Shown: positions 1 through 10,880, counted from the stretch's first letter. The stretch is DNA of 49,678 nucleotides from Sphingobium quisquiliarum P25 (GCF_000445065.1 NZ_ATHO01000147.1:1-49678), one strand, 5' to 3'. The notes: a model not told the origin generated them from the sequence alone. Translations and numbers: made by a program.

Positions 1-368
1 GCGTTCGTCATGCTTTCCATGCCGCCCGCGACGATGATCCCGGCCCCGCCCGCGGCAATCGCTTCGGCCGCCATGATCGCCGCCTGCATGCCCGATCCGC
101 ACATCTTGTTGACCGTGGTGGCTTCGACCGACCGGGGAAGGCCAGCGCCCAGCGCCGCCTGCCGTGCGGGCGCCTGACCAAGCCCGGCGGGAAGCACGCA
201 GCCCATATAGATGCGGTCCACAGCGTCCGGCTGCACGCCCGCGCGCTCGACAGCGGCCTTGACCGCCACCGTGCCGAGTTCAGTGGCCTTGAGCGCCGAA
301 AGCGCGCCCTGGAAACCCCCCATCGGGGTGCGGGCATAGCCAGCGATAACGACAGGATCGTCCTGCAT
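1..368 (-). CDS. Acetyl-CoA acetyltransferase (thiolase), N-terminal part, cut by window edge
   Basis: The gene reads on the minus strand from an ATG at 368 and runs off the left edge, so only about 122 N-terminal residues are visible. The protein opens with [19 protein letters not shown], the usual start of a thiolase, and carries NKMCGSGMQ with the acyl-accepting cysteine at about residue 90, the normal place for the thiolase nucleophile. It ends at the window edge inside the GGMESMTN motif. Thiolases condense two acetyl-CoA or cleave 3-ketoacyl-CoA. An AGGAGAG Shine-Dalgarno sequence lies just upstream of the start. The visible half does not separate a biosynthetic acetyl-CoA acetyltransferase from a degradative 3-ketoacyl-CoA thiolase. 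Confidence 0.93.
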   Translation of the reverse strand, partial: MQDDPVVIAGYARTPMGGFQGALSALKATELGTVAVKAAVERAGVQPDAVDRIYMGCVLPAGLGQAPARQAALGAGLPRSVEATTVNKMCGSGMQAAIMAAEAIAAGGAGIIVAGGMESMTN

Positions 369-599
369 CCTTGCTCTCCTATTATGGCCTTAGCCTTACC
401 TGACGATATAATTCACTGGTAGGCGGGATATTCACTCACGAACATTGCGCCTGCGGCGGCGCAGCCTTGTACGCTCATGCCTGAGCATCTCATGGCCGCG
501 AAGAACCACCAAGTGCGAACATGACCAATTTGTCCGCTGCGGGATCAAACCAGGGCCGCCGGTCATTTGGTCATTCAGCACAAGACAGGATGGCAGCGC

Positions 600-1064
600 A
601 TGATCCGTTCCTTTCTCATCGGCCTGGTGGCCGGGCAGCGCGGAATCACTCCGCTTACATCGATCGCGCTGGCGACGCGGCGCCGTGCGCTGCCTGTTGC
701 GCTTCCGCTGCAACGGCTGCTCCGCAATCCGTTTGCCGCTGCGGGAACGGCGGCTCTGGCGGCTGCGGAGATGGCCGGGGACAAGATGAAGTCGGCGCCC
801 GACCGGATCGTGCCCGCCGGTCTCGCCGTGCGGGCGATCACGAGCGCCTATGCAGGAGCCGCCCTCGCCCCGCGCGGCCAGCGAATGTTGGGCGCTGCCG
901 TGGCGATGGGAACGGCTTTGACCTCATCCTATGTTGGCTGGCGTCTGCGTTGCGCGGCCATGCGGCGCTACGGCCAGACCGCTACCGGCTTCGTCGAGGA
1001 CGCTATCGTGCTGAGTACCGGAATTGCCGTGGCGAACCCCGGTCTGCTGGCGCGCGGGAGTTGA
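600..1064 (+). CDS. DUF4126-like integral membrane protein
   Basis: This 154-aa protein starts at ATG 600, nine bases after an AGGA ribosome-binding sequence; an in-frame ATG at 567 has no such signal. The N-terminus MIRSFLIGLVAGQRGITPL and the later AYAGAALAPRG segment resemble DUF4126-type proteins, with several Ala/Gly-rich hydrophobic helices and short basic loops. The function of that family is unknown to me. It is flanked by the thiolase (divergent) and the SMR exporter (convergent) and is probably a single-gene unit. The family call rests on recall of the sequence pattern and is tentative; that it is a membrane protein is much safer. Confidence 0.7.
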   Translation: MIRSFLIGLVAGQRGITPLTSIALATRRRALPVALPLQRLLRNPFAAAGTAALAAAEMAGDKMKSAPDRIVPAGLAVRAITSAYAGAALAPRGQRMLGAAVAMGTALTSSYVGWRLRCAAMRRYGQTATGFVEDAIVLSTGIAVANPGLLARGS

Positions 1065-1188
1065 CGCTGTCGCGGCGATGGACGCGGGCGAGAGGCTGCG
1101 TTCGTTGCCAAGGCGGACCAGGCGAAGCAGGGTAGGCGAGGGAAATCTCGCGAATGAAATATCAGATTGGATGCAGGGTGTTGGGCGG

Positions 1189-1515
1189 TCAGCTGGCGAG
1201 TTTGAGGACGGCCACTCCGCCGACGATCAGCGCCACGCCCAGGAAGCGGAGAAGCGAGGCGGGATCGCCATAGACGATGATACCCAGCGCGAATGTGCCT
1301 GCCGCGCCGATGCCGGTCCACACGGCATAGGCCGTCCCCATCGGGATCTGGCGCTGCGCCAGCCAGAGCAGCGTGCCGCTCACCATCATGAAGACGACCG
1401 CCAATGCGATGCCGGGCAGGCGTTGTCCGGGCGACTGCGCCATCTTCAGCCCGACGGGCCAGCCGATTTCGAACAGGCCGGCGGCAAACAGATATATCCA
1501 GCTCATGCGCGTCAT
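1189..1515 (-). CDS. sugE: SugE/Gdx-type small multidrug resistance transporter
   Basis: This 108-aa protein has four hydrophobic helices, the normal size for SMR transporters, which work as dual-topology dimers in the inner membrane. Residues near 60-75 read PMGTAYAVWTGIGAAGTFA, the hallmark of the family, and the glutamate in AGLFEIGWPVGLK of helix 1 is the proton/substrate-coupling residue. The WPVGLK sequence and the C-terminus favour the SugE/Gdx branch (guanidinium or quaternary ammonium export) over EmrE. I chose the ATG at 1515, preceded by AAGGGA at five bases; an ATG at 1506 is also possible. It is divergent from a TetR regulator at 1610, with a palindrome between them. Confidence 0.9.
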   Translation of the reverse strand: MTRMSWIYLFAAGLFEIGWPVGLKMAQSPGQRLPGIALAVVFMMVSGTLLWLAQRQIPMGTAYAVWTGIGAAGTFALGIIVYGDPASLLRFLGVALIVGGVAVLKLAS

Positions 1516-1576
1516 TCCATCCCTTGCCATCACGGACGCCGCGGGACTTGCGGGACGGCCGGAACTGCGTAATAAG

Positions 1577-1590
1577 AATACGCATGTATT
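1577..1590. promoter_or_regulatory. Candidate TetR-family operator between sugE and its divergent regulator
   Basis: The sequence AATACGCATGTATT is an inverted repeat with 5-bp arms (AATAC and GTATT) around GCAT. It lies 20 bases before the TetR start codon and about 60 bases before the sugE start, where a repressor could control both genes. Palindromes with TAC and GTA half-sites are typical for TetR regulators. Binding is inferred, not shown. Confidence 0.5.
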
Positions 1591-1609
1591 GAAATTAGGC
1601 AAGCATGCT

Positions 1610-2149
1610 ATGGGGCGCAACAAGAGGATCGATCGCGGCGCTGTCCTTGATGCGGCGGAGGCGATCGTCGTTGCGCGCGGCGCGGCTGCGCTGACCATAG
1701 GCGCGGTCGCTGCGGCGTCCGGCATCACCAAGGGCGGGGTCCAATCCTGCTTCGGCACCAAGGAAGCGATGCTTGCCGCCATGCTGGGCCGCTGGATGCA
1801 AGAGGAGCGCGCGCTGTTCGAAGCGGCCGCCGGGACAGCGGCGACCACCGGCGAACGCGTGGCGGCGCATGTGGCGACGACCAGGCGCTATGCCGACGGC
1901 AAGCACCGGCGCGCGGCCAATCTGATCGCGGTCCTGCTGCAATCCGGGTCGCATCTGGACGAGGTGCGCCGGTGGTATGGCGAACGCGCGGTTCCAGTGG
2001 CCGCCGATGACCCAAGCAGCCGGTTGGCGCGGCTGGCATTCTTCGCGACGGAGGGCGCGTTCTTCCTGCGCTATTTCAACCTGCTGCCGATGTCCGCGGC
2101 GGAGTGGGATTCCATTCTGGCCGACGCCCAAGATCTTGCGGTCAGTTGA
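1610..2149 (+). CDS. TetR/AcrR family transcriptional regulator
   Basis: This 179-aa protein has an N-terminal TetR DNA-binding domain (residues about 7-55): a helix with AVLDAAEAIVVARG followed by the helix-turn-helix with TIGAVAAASGITKGGVQSCF. The C-terminal part is a helical ligand-binding domain ending in LPMSAAEWDSILADAQ. The length is normal for TetR proteins. The ATG at 1610 begins the family-typical N-terminus GRNKRIDRGAVLDAA; the reading frame extends upstream without a plausible start. The gene is divergent from sugE and likely represses it and itself through the palindrome at 1577-1590. The inducer is unknown; a cationic biocide or guanidinium is a guess from the neighbour. Confidence 0.88.
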   Translation: MGRNKRIDRGAVLDAAEAIVVARGAAALTIGAVAAASGITKGGVQSCFGTKEAMLAAMLGRWMQEERALFEAAAGTAATTGERVAAHVATTRRYADGKHRRAANLIAVLLQSGSHLDEVRRWYGERAVPVAADDPSSRLARLAFFATEGAFFLRYFNLLPMSAAEWDSILADAQDLAVS

Positions 2150-2206
2150 CAGGCGGCGCTGCTGCGGCAGGCCGTGAAGGACCAGCGCCTTGAGGGCTGG
2201 GATCGA

Positions 2207-3511
2207 TCAAACCTCGACCGCCTTTCCCGCGCGGCCATCCTGCCCGAAAATCCGCAGGTATCGCTCGATTTCGGCAGGATCGCCGGTCGCCTTGGAAGGA
2301 TTGTCGGAGAGCTTCACGGCAGGACGCCCGTTGGCGCTCGTCACCTTGGCGACGAGGGAGATCGGCTCCAGCCCATGCCCGCCAGCGGGATCGCAGCCGC
2401 GAAAGTCGTTGGTGAGGTTGGTGCCCCAGCCGAAACTCATCCGCACCCGGCCATGAAAGTGGCGATACGTCGCTTCGATGCTGTCGACATCCATCCCATC
2501 GGAGAAGATCAGCAGCTTGGTGCGGGGATCGCGGCCATGCGCCTGCCACCAGGCGATGATCTGCTCGCCGCCCTCGATCGGGGGCATGGAGTCGGGGCGA
2601 AAGCCGGTCCAGTCGGCGAGCCAGCCGGGCGCATTGCGGAGGAAGGCGGTGGTGCCGAAAGCGTCGGGCAGCGCGACCAGCAGGTTTCCGTCATAATGCG
2701 CCTGCCATTCCTCCAGCACCCGGTAGGGCGCGGCCGCCACCCCGGCATCGTCCCCGGCAAGGGCGGCCAGCACCATCGGCAGTTCATGCGCGTTGGTGCC
2801 GATCGCTTCCAGATCATTGTCCATCGCGAGCAGCACGTTCGAACTGCCGATGAAGCGGCTGCCCAAACCTTCCTTGAGCGCCTCCACGCACCAGCGTTGC
2901 CAGAGGAAGCCATGGCGGCGGCGGGTGCCGAAATCGGAAAGGACGAGGCCGGGAAGCTGGCGCAGCCGTTCGACCTTTTCCCAAAGCTTGGCCTTGGCGC
3001 GGGCGTAGAGCACGTCCAGTTCGAAGCGGCCCTTGCCCCTGAGCGCGGCGCGCGACCGCAGTTCGTTGACGATGGCGAGCGCAGGGATTTCCCACATCGT
3101 CGTGTGGGTCCACGGCCCGGCGAAGTGCAGTTCGAACTGGCCGCCGGTCTTGCGCAGTTCATAGTCCGGCAACTGGAAATCGGCCAGCCATTCGATGAAG
3201 TCCGGCGAGAACATGCGTTTCTTGCCATAAAAGCTGTTGCCCGCGAGCCAGATCAGTTCCTTGTTGGAGAAGCGGAGCGTGCGGGCATGGTCGAGTTGCT
3301 CGCGCAGCTCCGTTTCGTCGATCACGTCCGCCAGCCGTATCGATGTGCTGCGGTTGATCAGCGAGAAGGTCGCCTGCACGTCCGAATGCAGGTGCCGGAT
3401 CATCTGCAACATCAGCAGCTTGTAGAAATCCGTGTCGAGCAGGCTGCGAATGACAGGATCGAGCCGCCAGCTATGATTATAGACGCGAGTGGCGATGTCG
3501 GTGACGGGCAT
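2207..3511 (-). CDS. pncB: Nicotinate phosphoribosyltransferase
   Basis: This 434-aa enzyme converts nicotinate, PRPP and ATP to nicotinate mononucleotide, the first step of the Preiss-Handler NAD salvage route, in the cytoplasm. The N-terminal [16 protein letters not shown], the central [13 protein letters not shown] and the [10 protein letters not shown] motif are all diagnostic. His242 in that last motif matches the histidine that is phosphorylated during ATP-coupled catalysis in the enterobacterial enzyme. Length and motif order match the bacterial PncB family. A GAGGA sequence stands seven bases before the ATG at 3511. No other NAD salvage gene is adjacent, so it appears to be a stand-alone unit. 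Confidence 0.96.
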   Translation of the reverse strand: MPVTDIATRVYNHSWRLDPVIRSLLDTDFYKLLMLQMIRHLHSDVQATFSLINRSTSIRLADVIDETELREQLDHARTLRFSNKELIWLAGNSFYGKKRMFSPDFIEWLADFQLPDYELRKTGGQFELHFAGPWTHTTMWEIPALAIVNELRSRAALRGKGRFELDVLYARAKAKLWEKVERLRQLPGLVLSDFGTRRRHGFLWQRWCVEALKEGLGSRFIGSSNVLLAMDNDLEAIGTNAHELPMVLAALAGDDAGVAAAPYRVLEEWQAHYDGNLLVALPDAFGTTAFLRNAPGWLADWTGFRPDSMPPIEGGEQIIAWWQAHGRDPRTKLLIFSDGMDVDSIEATYRHFHGRVRMSFGWGTNLTNDFRGCDPAGGHGLEPISLVAKVTSANGRPAVKLSDNPSKATGDPAEIERYLRIFGQDGRAGKAVEV

Positions 3512-3732
3512 GGTCGATCCTCAGCGGGTGGCGAGGTGGAAGGCAGGGGCGGCAAGCGCTACGAATATGCGATAGCCCCGGTCAAGTTCCAGAAGCTCTG
3601 CCGGGATTGGAGCGCGCCGGATTAGGAGTGATGATATTCGCCGCCCGCTGCGCATATGGTAGGAAAATGCACCATGAACCATTTGGAGCCGGAATCCTTC
3701 GCCAAAGCGGCTCCAGCGGACGGAGATGAGGC

Positions 3733-4116
3733 TTGAACGCAAAGGCGCTGTTCACCCTTTCGGCCATTTACCTGGCGATGGTGGGCTTCGCGCTCATGAT
3801 CGTGCCGTTGCAGTTCGGCCGCGGCGCGGTTCCGCCGGACGCCAGCCCTGAACTTGTCGCCCTGCTGCGGCTGCTGGGCGGGCCGTTCCTGGGGATCGCC
3901 GTGCTCAACTGGCTGTCGCGCAATGCTGATCCTTCGGAAATCCGCCCTGTGGTGCTGGCGAACATGATCGGTTTCGGCGCTGTCGCCGCCAATGACGTGT
4001 GGGGCGTGGGCAGCGGAGAAGCGCGGGACATCGCGAAATATTTCCTGCTGCTCCATGGATTGTTGACGGGGGCCTTCGCCATCCTTGCCTACAGGGCCCG
4101 CGCGAAGGCGGAGTGA
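3733..4116 (+). CDS. Small four-helix membrane protein, unknown function
   Basis: This 127-aa protein is predicted from a TTG start at 3733, seven bases after GGAG, and begins NAKALFTLSAIYLAMVGFAL. Four hydrophobic stretches (about residues 5-24, 44-60, 72-88 and 102-120) suggest an inner-membrane protein. The layout resembles DUF4345-like small membrane proteins, but I cannot assign a family firmly. A short linker separates it from the damaged NAD(P)-binding gene at 4236, on the same strand, and the two may be cotranscribed. Confidence 0.68.
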   Translation: MNAKALFTLSAIYLAMVGFALMIVPLQFGRGAVPPDASPELVALLRLLGGPFLGIAVLNWLSRNADPSEIRPVVLANMIGFGAVAANDVWGVGSGEARDIAKYFLLLHGLLTGAFAILAYRARAKAE

Positions 4117-4235
4117 ACGGGTTGCAGGCGCGGCCAGCAGCGCAGCGCCATGTCGAGATGCGGCCGGGTGCGGCCCCTTACGTTGCATCCTGCGATCCGC
4201 TATGTGCGCTTCGATAGCGGCAGGGGTGGGTCGAA

Positions 4236-4900
4236 ATGAAGCTGGTGATTTTGGGAGCGACGGGAACAACCGGGTTCTGGCGGTGAAGGAAGCCCTGGCG
4301 GCGGGCCATGAAGTGCTTGCCTATGTCCGCAATCCCGCCAGGCTTGCGCCTTCGCCCGGCCTCACCATTGTGACCGGGTCCGTCGAAGATGCAGCGGCAA
4401 TGACCGCCGCGTTCAAGGGCGCCGATGCCGTCCTTTGGTGCCTTGGCGCGCGCTGGGCGCCGGTCATGCTGTTCAGGCGGGTGGATTTTCAGCAAAGAAC
4501 CTTGCCACGCGTCATCGAAGCCATCAACAATGCGGGCGTGAAGCGCTTCGTCCTCATGTCCTCACTGGGCGTCGGCGATACGGCGTCCAGGCAATCCCCC
4601 ATGCTCCGCCTTCTGCTCACCGGCATCGTCGCGAGGAACCTGTTCCGTGACAAGCAGATCGCGGAACGGGCGCTTGATGATTGCCGTGCCCGCTGGACGG
4701 CGGTCTATCCCGTTGTGCTGAAGGATGGACCCGCCGAACCCGATTGGGACCTGATTCCCATCGACCGGGTGAAAAAGGTGCCGGGAAATCCCACTCTGAC
4801 CTTCGCCACGGTGACGAGGGCGCTGGTCGCTCTGACGCTCGAACAGGGCGAAGCCGGGGCCAAGCTGCTGCTTGCGCCGAAGGGCCAGTGGCAAGGCTGA
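4236..4900 (+). pseudogene. NAD(P)-binding (NmrA/SDR-like) protein with an apparent frameshift
   Basis: Translation from ATG 4236 gives MKLVILGATGTTGF, a standard Rossmann start with the GxTGxxG nucleotide-binding motif, then meets a stop after 16 codons. The rest of the family pattern (AVKEALAAGHEVLAYVRNP, KRFVLMSSLGVG, AVYPVVLKDGP) continues in another frame to 4900. Adding one G to the GGG run at 4272-4274 joins the two parts into a protein of about 222 residues. The gene is therefore either a recent pseudogene or intact with a homopolymer sequencing error. An AGGGG sequence nine bases before the ATG supports the start. Related proteins are NAD(P)H-binding oxidoreductases of uncertain substrate. 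Confidence 0.75.
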
Positions 4901-4905
4901 CGCAC

Positions 4906-4941
4906 TCGACCGCGTTCCCATAAGGAGAGGGACGCGGTCGA
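4906..4941. terminator. Strong hairpin, probable terminator
   Basis: A perfect 9-bp stem (TCGACCGCG at 4906-4914 with CGCGGTCGA at 4933-4941) is extended inward by T/A and CCC/GGG pairing with one bulged T. It follows the stop of the NAD(P)-binding gene by a few bases. There is no clear T-run, so it is either an imperfect intrinsic terminator or an RNA-stabilising hairpin. Confidence 0.5.
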
Positions 4942-4975
4942 TCCGGGGAGGACGCTTTCCCGCTGATTGTGCTAA

Positions 4976-6526
<1,551 letters not shown>

Positions 6527-6696
6527 GCCAGTTCTTCCGTGGGGCGGCGGCCTTTTACGCGGCCTCCCCATGTTAGTCAGGGCCGCGGCTCACCCATAGC
6601 ATTTCGGAACCCTTGGGTAACGACAATGGTTGGGCATGCATGGCGCGGCTTGCTGCAAGGCTCGTTTGACAAACAGGCGGAAGGGATTGCGAGCCT

Positions 6697-8349
6697 ATGG
6701 CGCACAGTTTCGCTCCCCATGAGCGGCCCCTTCTGCCGGGCTCTCCCGCGACGCCCGATCATCCGCCTGCCCGCCGCGCCGCATATTTCGCGATCGGCAC
6801 CCTGCTGGGGTTGACCGGGGGTCTGGGCAACGGGCTTCTCATCGCCAATCTGCCGCAGATACAGGGTTCCCTTGGCCTCACCTCCGTCGAGGGGGCGTGG
6901 CTGACCGCGATCTATTCGATGACGAGCGTTTGCATGAGCCTGCTGCTCATCAAGTTCAGGCAGCAATTCGGGCTGCAACGCTTCATCAGAATGTCGCTGC
7001 TCGGCTTCCTCACCGTCGCCGTGCTGCAACTGTTCGTGCACAGCTATGCCGTGGAACTGATCGTCCGGGGCGCGGCGGGGATAGTGAGCAGCGGCCTTAC
7101 CACCCTCTGCTTCTTCTACATCATGCAGGCCATGCCAGCGACCGCGCGTCTGGCGGGCATGATCATCGGCTTTGGCCTGTCGCAGGTGGCTTTGCCGCTG
7201 GCGCGCGTCATTTCGCCCATGCTGCTCAGAAATGGAGAGATACAGAATCTGTTCGTCCTTGAACTGGGGCTGACGCTGCTTTGCCTGGGGTCCGCCGCTT
7301 TGCTGCGGCTGCCTCCGAGCGAGCGGATCAAGGCGTTCGAGCCGCTCGATTTCCTCACCTTCTGCCTTTTCGCGCCGGGCATGGCGCTGCTTTGCGCGGT
7401 GCTTGCGCTGGGGCGCGTGGTGTGGTGGACGACGCCATGGCTTGGCTATGCGGTGGCGGGGGCGATCCTCCTTATCGGCGCTGCCCTGCTGATCGAGCAT
7501 AACCGCGCCAATCCGCTGCTCAACACGCGCTGGATGCGGACGCGCAACGTGCTGCGCTTCATCGCGATCGTCGCGATCATCCGTATTCTGCTGTCGGAAC
7601 AGAATTTCGGGTCTATCGGCCTGCTGACCCTGGCGGGGATGACCAACGACCAGCTCGTGACATTGAACCTGATCGTTACCCTGGCGGCTGTCGCGGGCAT
7701 CGCGGCGGGCGTGCTGACCCTCAACCCCAAGGATCTTCTGTGGCCTGTCGTCGTTTCGGTCGCGATCATCGCCATCGGCGCCTTCATGGACGCGGACGCC
7801 ACCAACCTGACCCGCCCGGCCAATCTCTATGCAAGCCAGGCCCTGATCGGCTTCGCGGCGCTGTTCTGGATGGGCGCGGCGACGATGGTGGGCATATTGC
7901 GCGCCCTTTCGCGGGGACCCAGCCATATCGTCAGCTTTTCCGCCGTGTTCGGCATGGCGCAGACGATCGGAGGCCTTGCCGGGACGGCGCTGCTCGGCAG
8001 CTACCAGATCATGCGGGAGCGCCTGCATTCGCAGGAGATCGTGGAGACGCTGAGCGCGACCGATCCGCTGGTTCTGCAACGCATCCAGCAACTGGGCGGC
8101 GCCTATGCGCGGACGCTGGGCGATCCGCTGCTGCGGCAGGCGGAAGGAGGCGCGCTTTTCGCCCAGCAGGTCAGCCGCGAAGCGAATATCCTGGCCTATA
8201 ATGACGTCTTCTTCCTGATTGGCGTGGTGGCGTCGCTCGTCACGCTGTGGCTGGGCGGGCGATGGATCTATTTGCGGGCAAAGGGCATCAATCCGGTTGC
8301 TGAGGAGTTGGTCGCGATGCAGCGGATGCGGGAGCGAGCGGCGCAATGA
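6697..8349 (+). CDS. DHA2-type MFS efflux transporter (EmrB/FarB-like)
   Basis: This 550-aa inner-membrane protein has about 14 hydrophobic segments, the arrangement of the drug:H+ antiporter-2 group. The segment LIANLPQIQGSLGLTSVEGAWL near residues 50-70 corresponds to the first helix and loop, where NIALPTI..LGAS is seen in EmrB. The C-terminus ends in basic and hydrophilic residues. It is the first gene of a three-gene operon; its last codons overlap the HlyD-like gene by an ATGA junction at 8346. With the adaptor and outer-membrane channel that follow it would form a pump across the whole envelope. The substrate is not evident; hydrophobic acids and uncouplers are common for EmrB relatives. 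Confidence 0.9.
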   Translation: MAHSFAPHERPLLPGSPATPDHPPARRAAYFAIGTLLGLTGGLGNGLLIANLPQIQGSLGLTSVEGAWLTAIYSMTSVCMSLLLIKFRQQFGLQRFIRMSLLGFLTVAVLQLFVHSYAVELIVRGAAGIVSSGLTTLCFFYIMQAMPATARLAGMIIGFGLSQVALPLARVISPMLLRNGEIQNLFVLELGLTLLCLGSAALLRLPPSERIKAFEPLDFLTFCLFAPGMALLCAVLALGRVVWWTTPWLGYAVAGAILLIGAALLIEHNRANPLLNTRWMRTRNVLRFIAIVAIIRILLSEQNFGSIGLLTLAGMTNDQLVTLNLIVTLAAVAGIAAGVLTLNPKDLLWPVVVSVAIIAIGAFMDADATNLTRPANLYASQALIGFAALFWMGAATMVGILRALSRGPSHIVSFSAVFGMAQTIGGLAGTALLGSYQIMRERLHSQEIVETLSATDPLVLQRIQQLGGAYARTLGDPLLRQAEGGALFAQQVSREANILAYNDVFFLIGVVASLVTLWLGGRWIYLRAKGINPVAEELVAMQRMRERAAQ

Positions 8350-9515
8350 ACGAACTGTCCAGAACGCCCCAGCCGGAAACGAAGGGACGGCTGGACGACC
8401 CGGTGGAGGTGCCGGACCAGCCATCCGCGGATACGGATGCGGATGCGCCGCGGCGGGGGTGGGCGCCGCCACGGGGGAGCCGCCGGGCCACCATTTTCTT
8501 CGTGGCGCTGCTGATCGCGGGCGCGCTGCTTGCCCTGTACGCCTGGGATCTGCCTCCATTCCGCCGTTATGTGCAGGAGACGGACAACGCCTATGTGCGG
8601 GGGCAGACCACGATCATCGCGCCGCAGGTCAGCGGCTATGTGACGCAGGTCCTCGTCCGCGACTATGACAATGTGAAGCAGGGACAGATACTCGCGCGGA
8701 TCGACGATCGCATCTACCGCCAGCGGGTGGACCAGGCGAAAGCCAATCTTTCGACGCAACTCGCCACACTGGCGAACAGCCAGCAGAACCAGCGTTCCCG
8801 CGAGGCGGCGCTGGGCGGACAGGATGCCGCGATCGCCAGCGCAAGGGCGCAATTGTTGCGCGCGCAGGCGGACATGCGGCGCGTCAACGAACTGGCGGAC
8901 GAAGGATCGGTGTCGGAGCGGGAGCGTGACCAGACCCGCGCCGCGCTGGCGCAGGCGGAAGCCGCCGTGCGGCAGGCGCAGGCGCAACGCGCCATCGGCC
9001 GGGAGGAAGTGCAATCGGTGCTGGTCGGGCGCGGCGGGCTGGAAGCGGGCGTCGAAAATGCGCGGGCGGCGCTCCGGCTGGCGGAGATCGACCTGTCGAA
9101 CACCATCATTCGCGCGCCGCAATCAGGCAGGCTGGGCGAAGTGTCGGTCCGGCTGGGCCAATATGTGACGGCGGGCAGCCAGCTCATGTTCCTGGTGCCG
9201 CCGGCCATTTGGGTTTCGGCCAATTTCAAGGAGCGCCAGACCGCGCTCATCCGGCCGGGACAGCCCGCCAGCTTCACCGTCGACGCACTGAACGGCGCTG
9301 AAATCAAGGGGCGGGTGGAAAGCCTCGCCCCGGCGGCAGGCAGCGAATTTTCGGTGATCCGGACCGACAATGCGACCGGCAATTTCGTCAAGGTGCCCCA
9401 GCGGCTGACCGTCCGCATCGCGATAGACCAGGACGATCCGCTCTATCGCCGGTTAAGCCCCGGCATGTCGGTCGAGGCACGCGTCGTCACGCGCGGCACG
9501 CCAGCGCCGCGATGA
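8346..9515 (+). CDS. HlyD/EmrA-family membrane fusion protein
   Basis: This 389-aa adaptor has a cytoplasmic N-terminal stretch of about 50 residues, one transmembrane helix (FFVALLIAGALLALYAW), and a lipoyl half-motif with TDNAYVRGQTTIIAPQVSGYV. A long coiled-coil hairpin rich in Ala, Gln, Arg and Glu follows (residues about 120-230), then the second lipoyl half (TIIRAPQSGRLGEVSV) and a beta-barrel domain. TDNAYV is typical of EmrA-type adaptors. It overlaps the MFS gene before it and the OMF gene after it by ATGA junctions, so all three are translationally coupled. Confidence 0.92.
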   Translation: MNELSRTPQPETKGRLDDPVEVPDQPSADTDADAPRRGWAPPRGSRRATIFFVALLIAGALLALYAWDLPPFRRYVQETDNAYVRGQTTIIAPQVSGYVTQVLVRDYDNVKQGQILARIDDRIYRQRVDQAKANLSTQLATLANSQQNQRSREAALGGQDAAIASARAQLLRAQADMRRVNELADEGSVSERERDQTRAALAQAEAAVRQAQAQRAIGREEVQSVLVGRGGLEAGVENARAALRLAEIDLSNTIIRAPQSGRLGEVSVRLGQYVTAGSQLMFLVPPAIWVSANFKERQTALIRPGQPASFTVDALNGAEIKGRVESLAPAAGSEFSVIRTDNATGNFVKVPQRLTVRIAIDQDDPLYRRLSPGMSVEARVVTRGTPAPR

Positions 9516-10876
9516 AGGGGGCCCTGGCCCTGTGGAGCACGGCGGTGCTGCTGGCGGGGTGCACCGCGCCCGATCCGCCGCGTCCCGCATCGTCATCGGT
9601 CCGCCCGCCGCCCGGATGGCGGACGCCCTTGCCTGCCGCCGCCGCCATAACGCCGGGATGGTGGCAGGGCTTTGGCGATCCCGTGCTCACCAGCCTTGTC
9701 GAACGGGCGCTGGCCAACAACCCGGATGTGGCCATCGCCGCCGCGCGGGTTCAGGAGGCGCGGGCCAATGAGCGGCTTGCCCGCGCGCAGCTTTTCCCGT
9801 CGCTCGATCTGGGAGCGGGCGTCACGCGGTCGCGCAGCGCCGGTCCCCTGGGCACGTCCACGGAGACGACATCCGCTCAACCCCTGTTCCAGGCCGCCTA
9901 TGAGGTGGACCTGTTCGGCCGGATCGCAAATCAGGTGGAAGCCGCGCGCCTGAGCGCTCAAGCGTCGGAAGCGGCCCGCGATGCGGCCGCCCTGGCGGTC
10001 GCGTCCGCCACCGCAACCGGATATGTGACGCTGCTTGGCCTCGACATGCGGCGGTCGGTGGTGCAGGCGACCATCACCTCGCGCGCGGAAGCGCTGCGGC
10101 TGGCGCGGTCCCGCGCGGAGGCGGGCTATACGTCCGACCTTGAACTGCGTCAGGCGCAGGCGGAATATGAAGCGGCGGCCCAGCTTCTGCCGCAGGTCGA
10201 ACTCGCCATAGGGCGGCAGGAAAATGCGCTCAGCCTGCTGATCGGGGAGTCTCCGCGCGCCATCGGGCGTGGCGCGTCGCTCGACCGGCTGCGGCCGTTG
10301 GCCGTCCCCGCCGGTCTGCCGTCCGATCTGCTGCGCAGGCGGCCCGATCTGGCGCAGGCGGAGCGCACTCTGGCGGCATCGGACAGTTCGCTGGCTGCGG
10401 CCCGCGCGCAATATCTGCCCAGCATCAGGCTCACCGGCACGGCCGGGCTGACGCTGTCGACCGCGCTTAGCGACCCGCTGTCGATCTGGTCTCTGGGCGC
10501 CAGCATCCTTGCCCCCCTGTTCGAGGGCGGCCGGCTGCGCGCCAATGTGGAAGGGGCGGCGGCAAGGCGCGATCAGGCCGCCTTCGCCTACCAGCGGGCG
10601 GCGTTGACCGCCTTTCGCGAAGTGGACGACGCCCTGATCGGCATCGACCGCCTAGCGGCGCAGCGCGTCCGGCTGGAAGCGCAGCGCAGCGCCCTGGCCG
10701 ATGCGCTGCGCCACGCCACGAATCGCTACAGGGCGGGCTACACAACATATCTGGAGCAGCTCGACGCCCAGCGGGCCTTGCTGTCGGCGGAACTGAGCCT
10801 CGTCCAATTGCGGGTCGACCAGCTCAACGCCCTGATCGCGCTTTATCAGGCAATGGGCGGCGGCTGGTCCGCCTGA
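9512..10876 (+). CDS. NodT-family outer-membrane efflux lipoprotein (MFS-linked)
   Basis: This 454-aa protein has a lipoprotein signal with lipobox LLAGC and the acylated cysteine at residue 17. Two OEP repeats follow, each with long amphipathic helices and beta strands (AYEVDLFGRIANQVEAARLS in the first; LRRRPDLAQAERTLAASDSS at the start of the second). NodT/OprM-type proteins trimerise to form the outer-membrane tunnel of tripartite pumps. The ATG overlaps the stop of the adaptor gene. Convergent genes follow with only four bases between stop codons and no terminator that I can see. Confidence 0.93.
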   Translation: MKGALALWSTAVLLAGCTAPDPPRPASSSVRPPPGWRTPLPAAAAITPGWWQGFGDPVLTSLVERALANNPDVAIAAARVQEARANERLARAQLFPSLDLGAGVTRSRSAGPLGTSTETTSAQPLFQAAYEVDLFGRIANQVEAARLSAQASEAARDAAALAVASATATGYVTLLGLDMRRSVVQATITSRAEALRLARSRAEAGYTSDLELRQAQAEYEAAAQLLPQVELAIGRQENALSLLIGESPRAIGRGASLDRLRPLAVPAGLPSDLLRRRPDLAQAERTLAASDSSLAAARAQYLPSIRLTGTAGLTLSTALSDPLSIWSLGASILAPLFEGGRLRANVEGAAARRDQAAFAYQRAALTAFREVDDALIGIDRLAAQRVRLEAQRSALADALRHATNRYRAGYTTYLEQLDAQRALLSAELSLVQLRVDQLNALIALYQAMGGGWSA

Positions 10877-10880
10877 ACCT

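Noticed and set aside
2174..3625. A 483-codon plus-strand open frame
   Set aside because: It is antisense to pncB, which has diagnostic motifs; the plus-strand frame has none.
6536..6566. Hairpin-like GGGG...GGCC...GGCC...CCCC sequence after the CoA-transferase gene
   Set aside because: The arms are short and mismatched, and no T-run follows; I cannot call it a terminator.
6577..8559. A 660-codon minus-strand open frame
   Set aside because: It is antisense to the MFS transporter and start of the adaptor, and has no recognisable domain.
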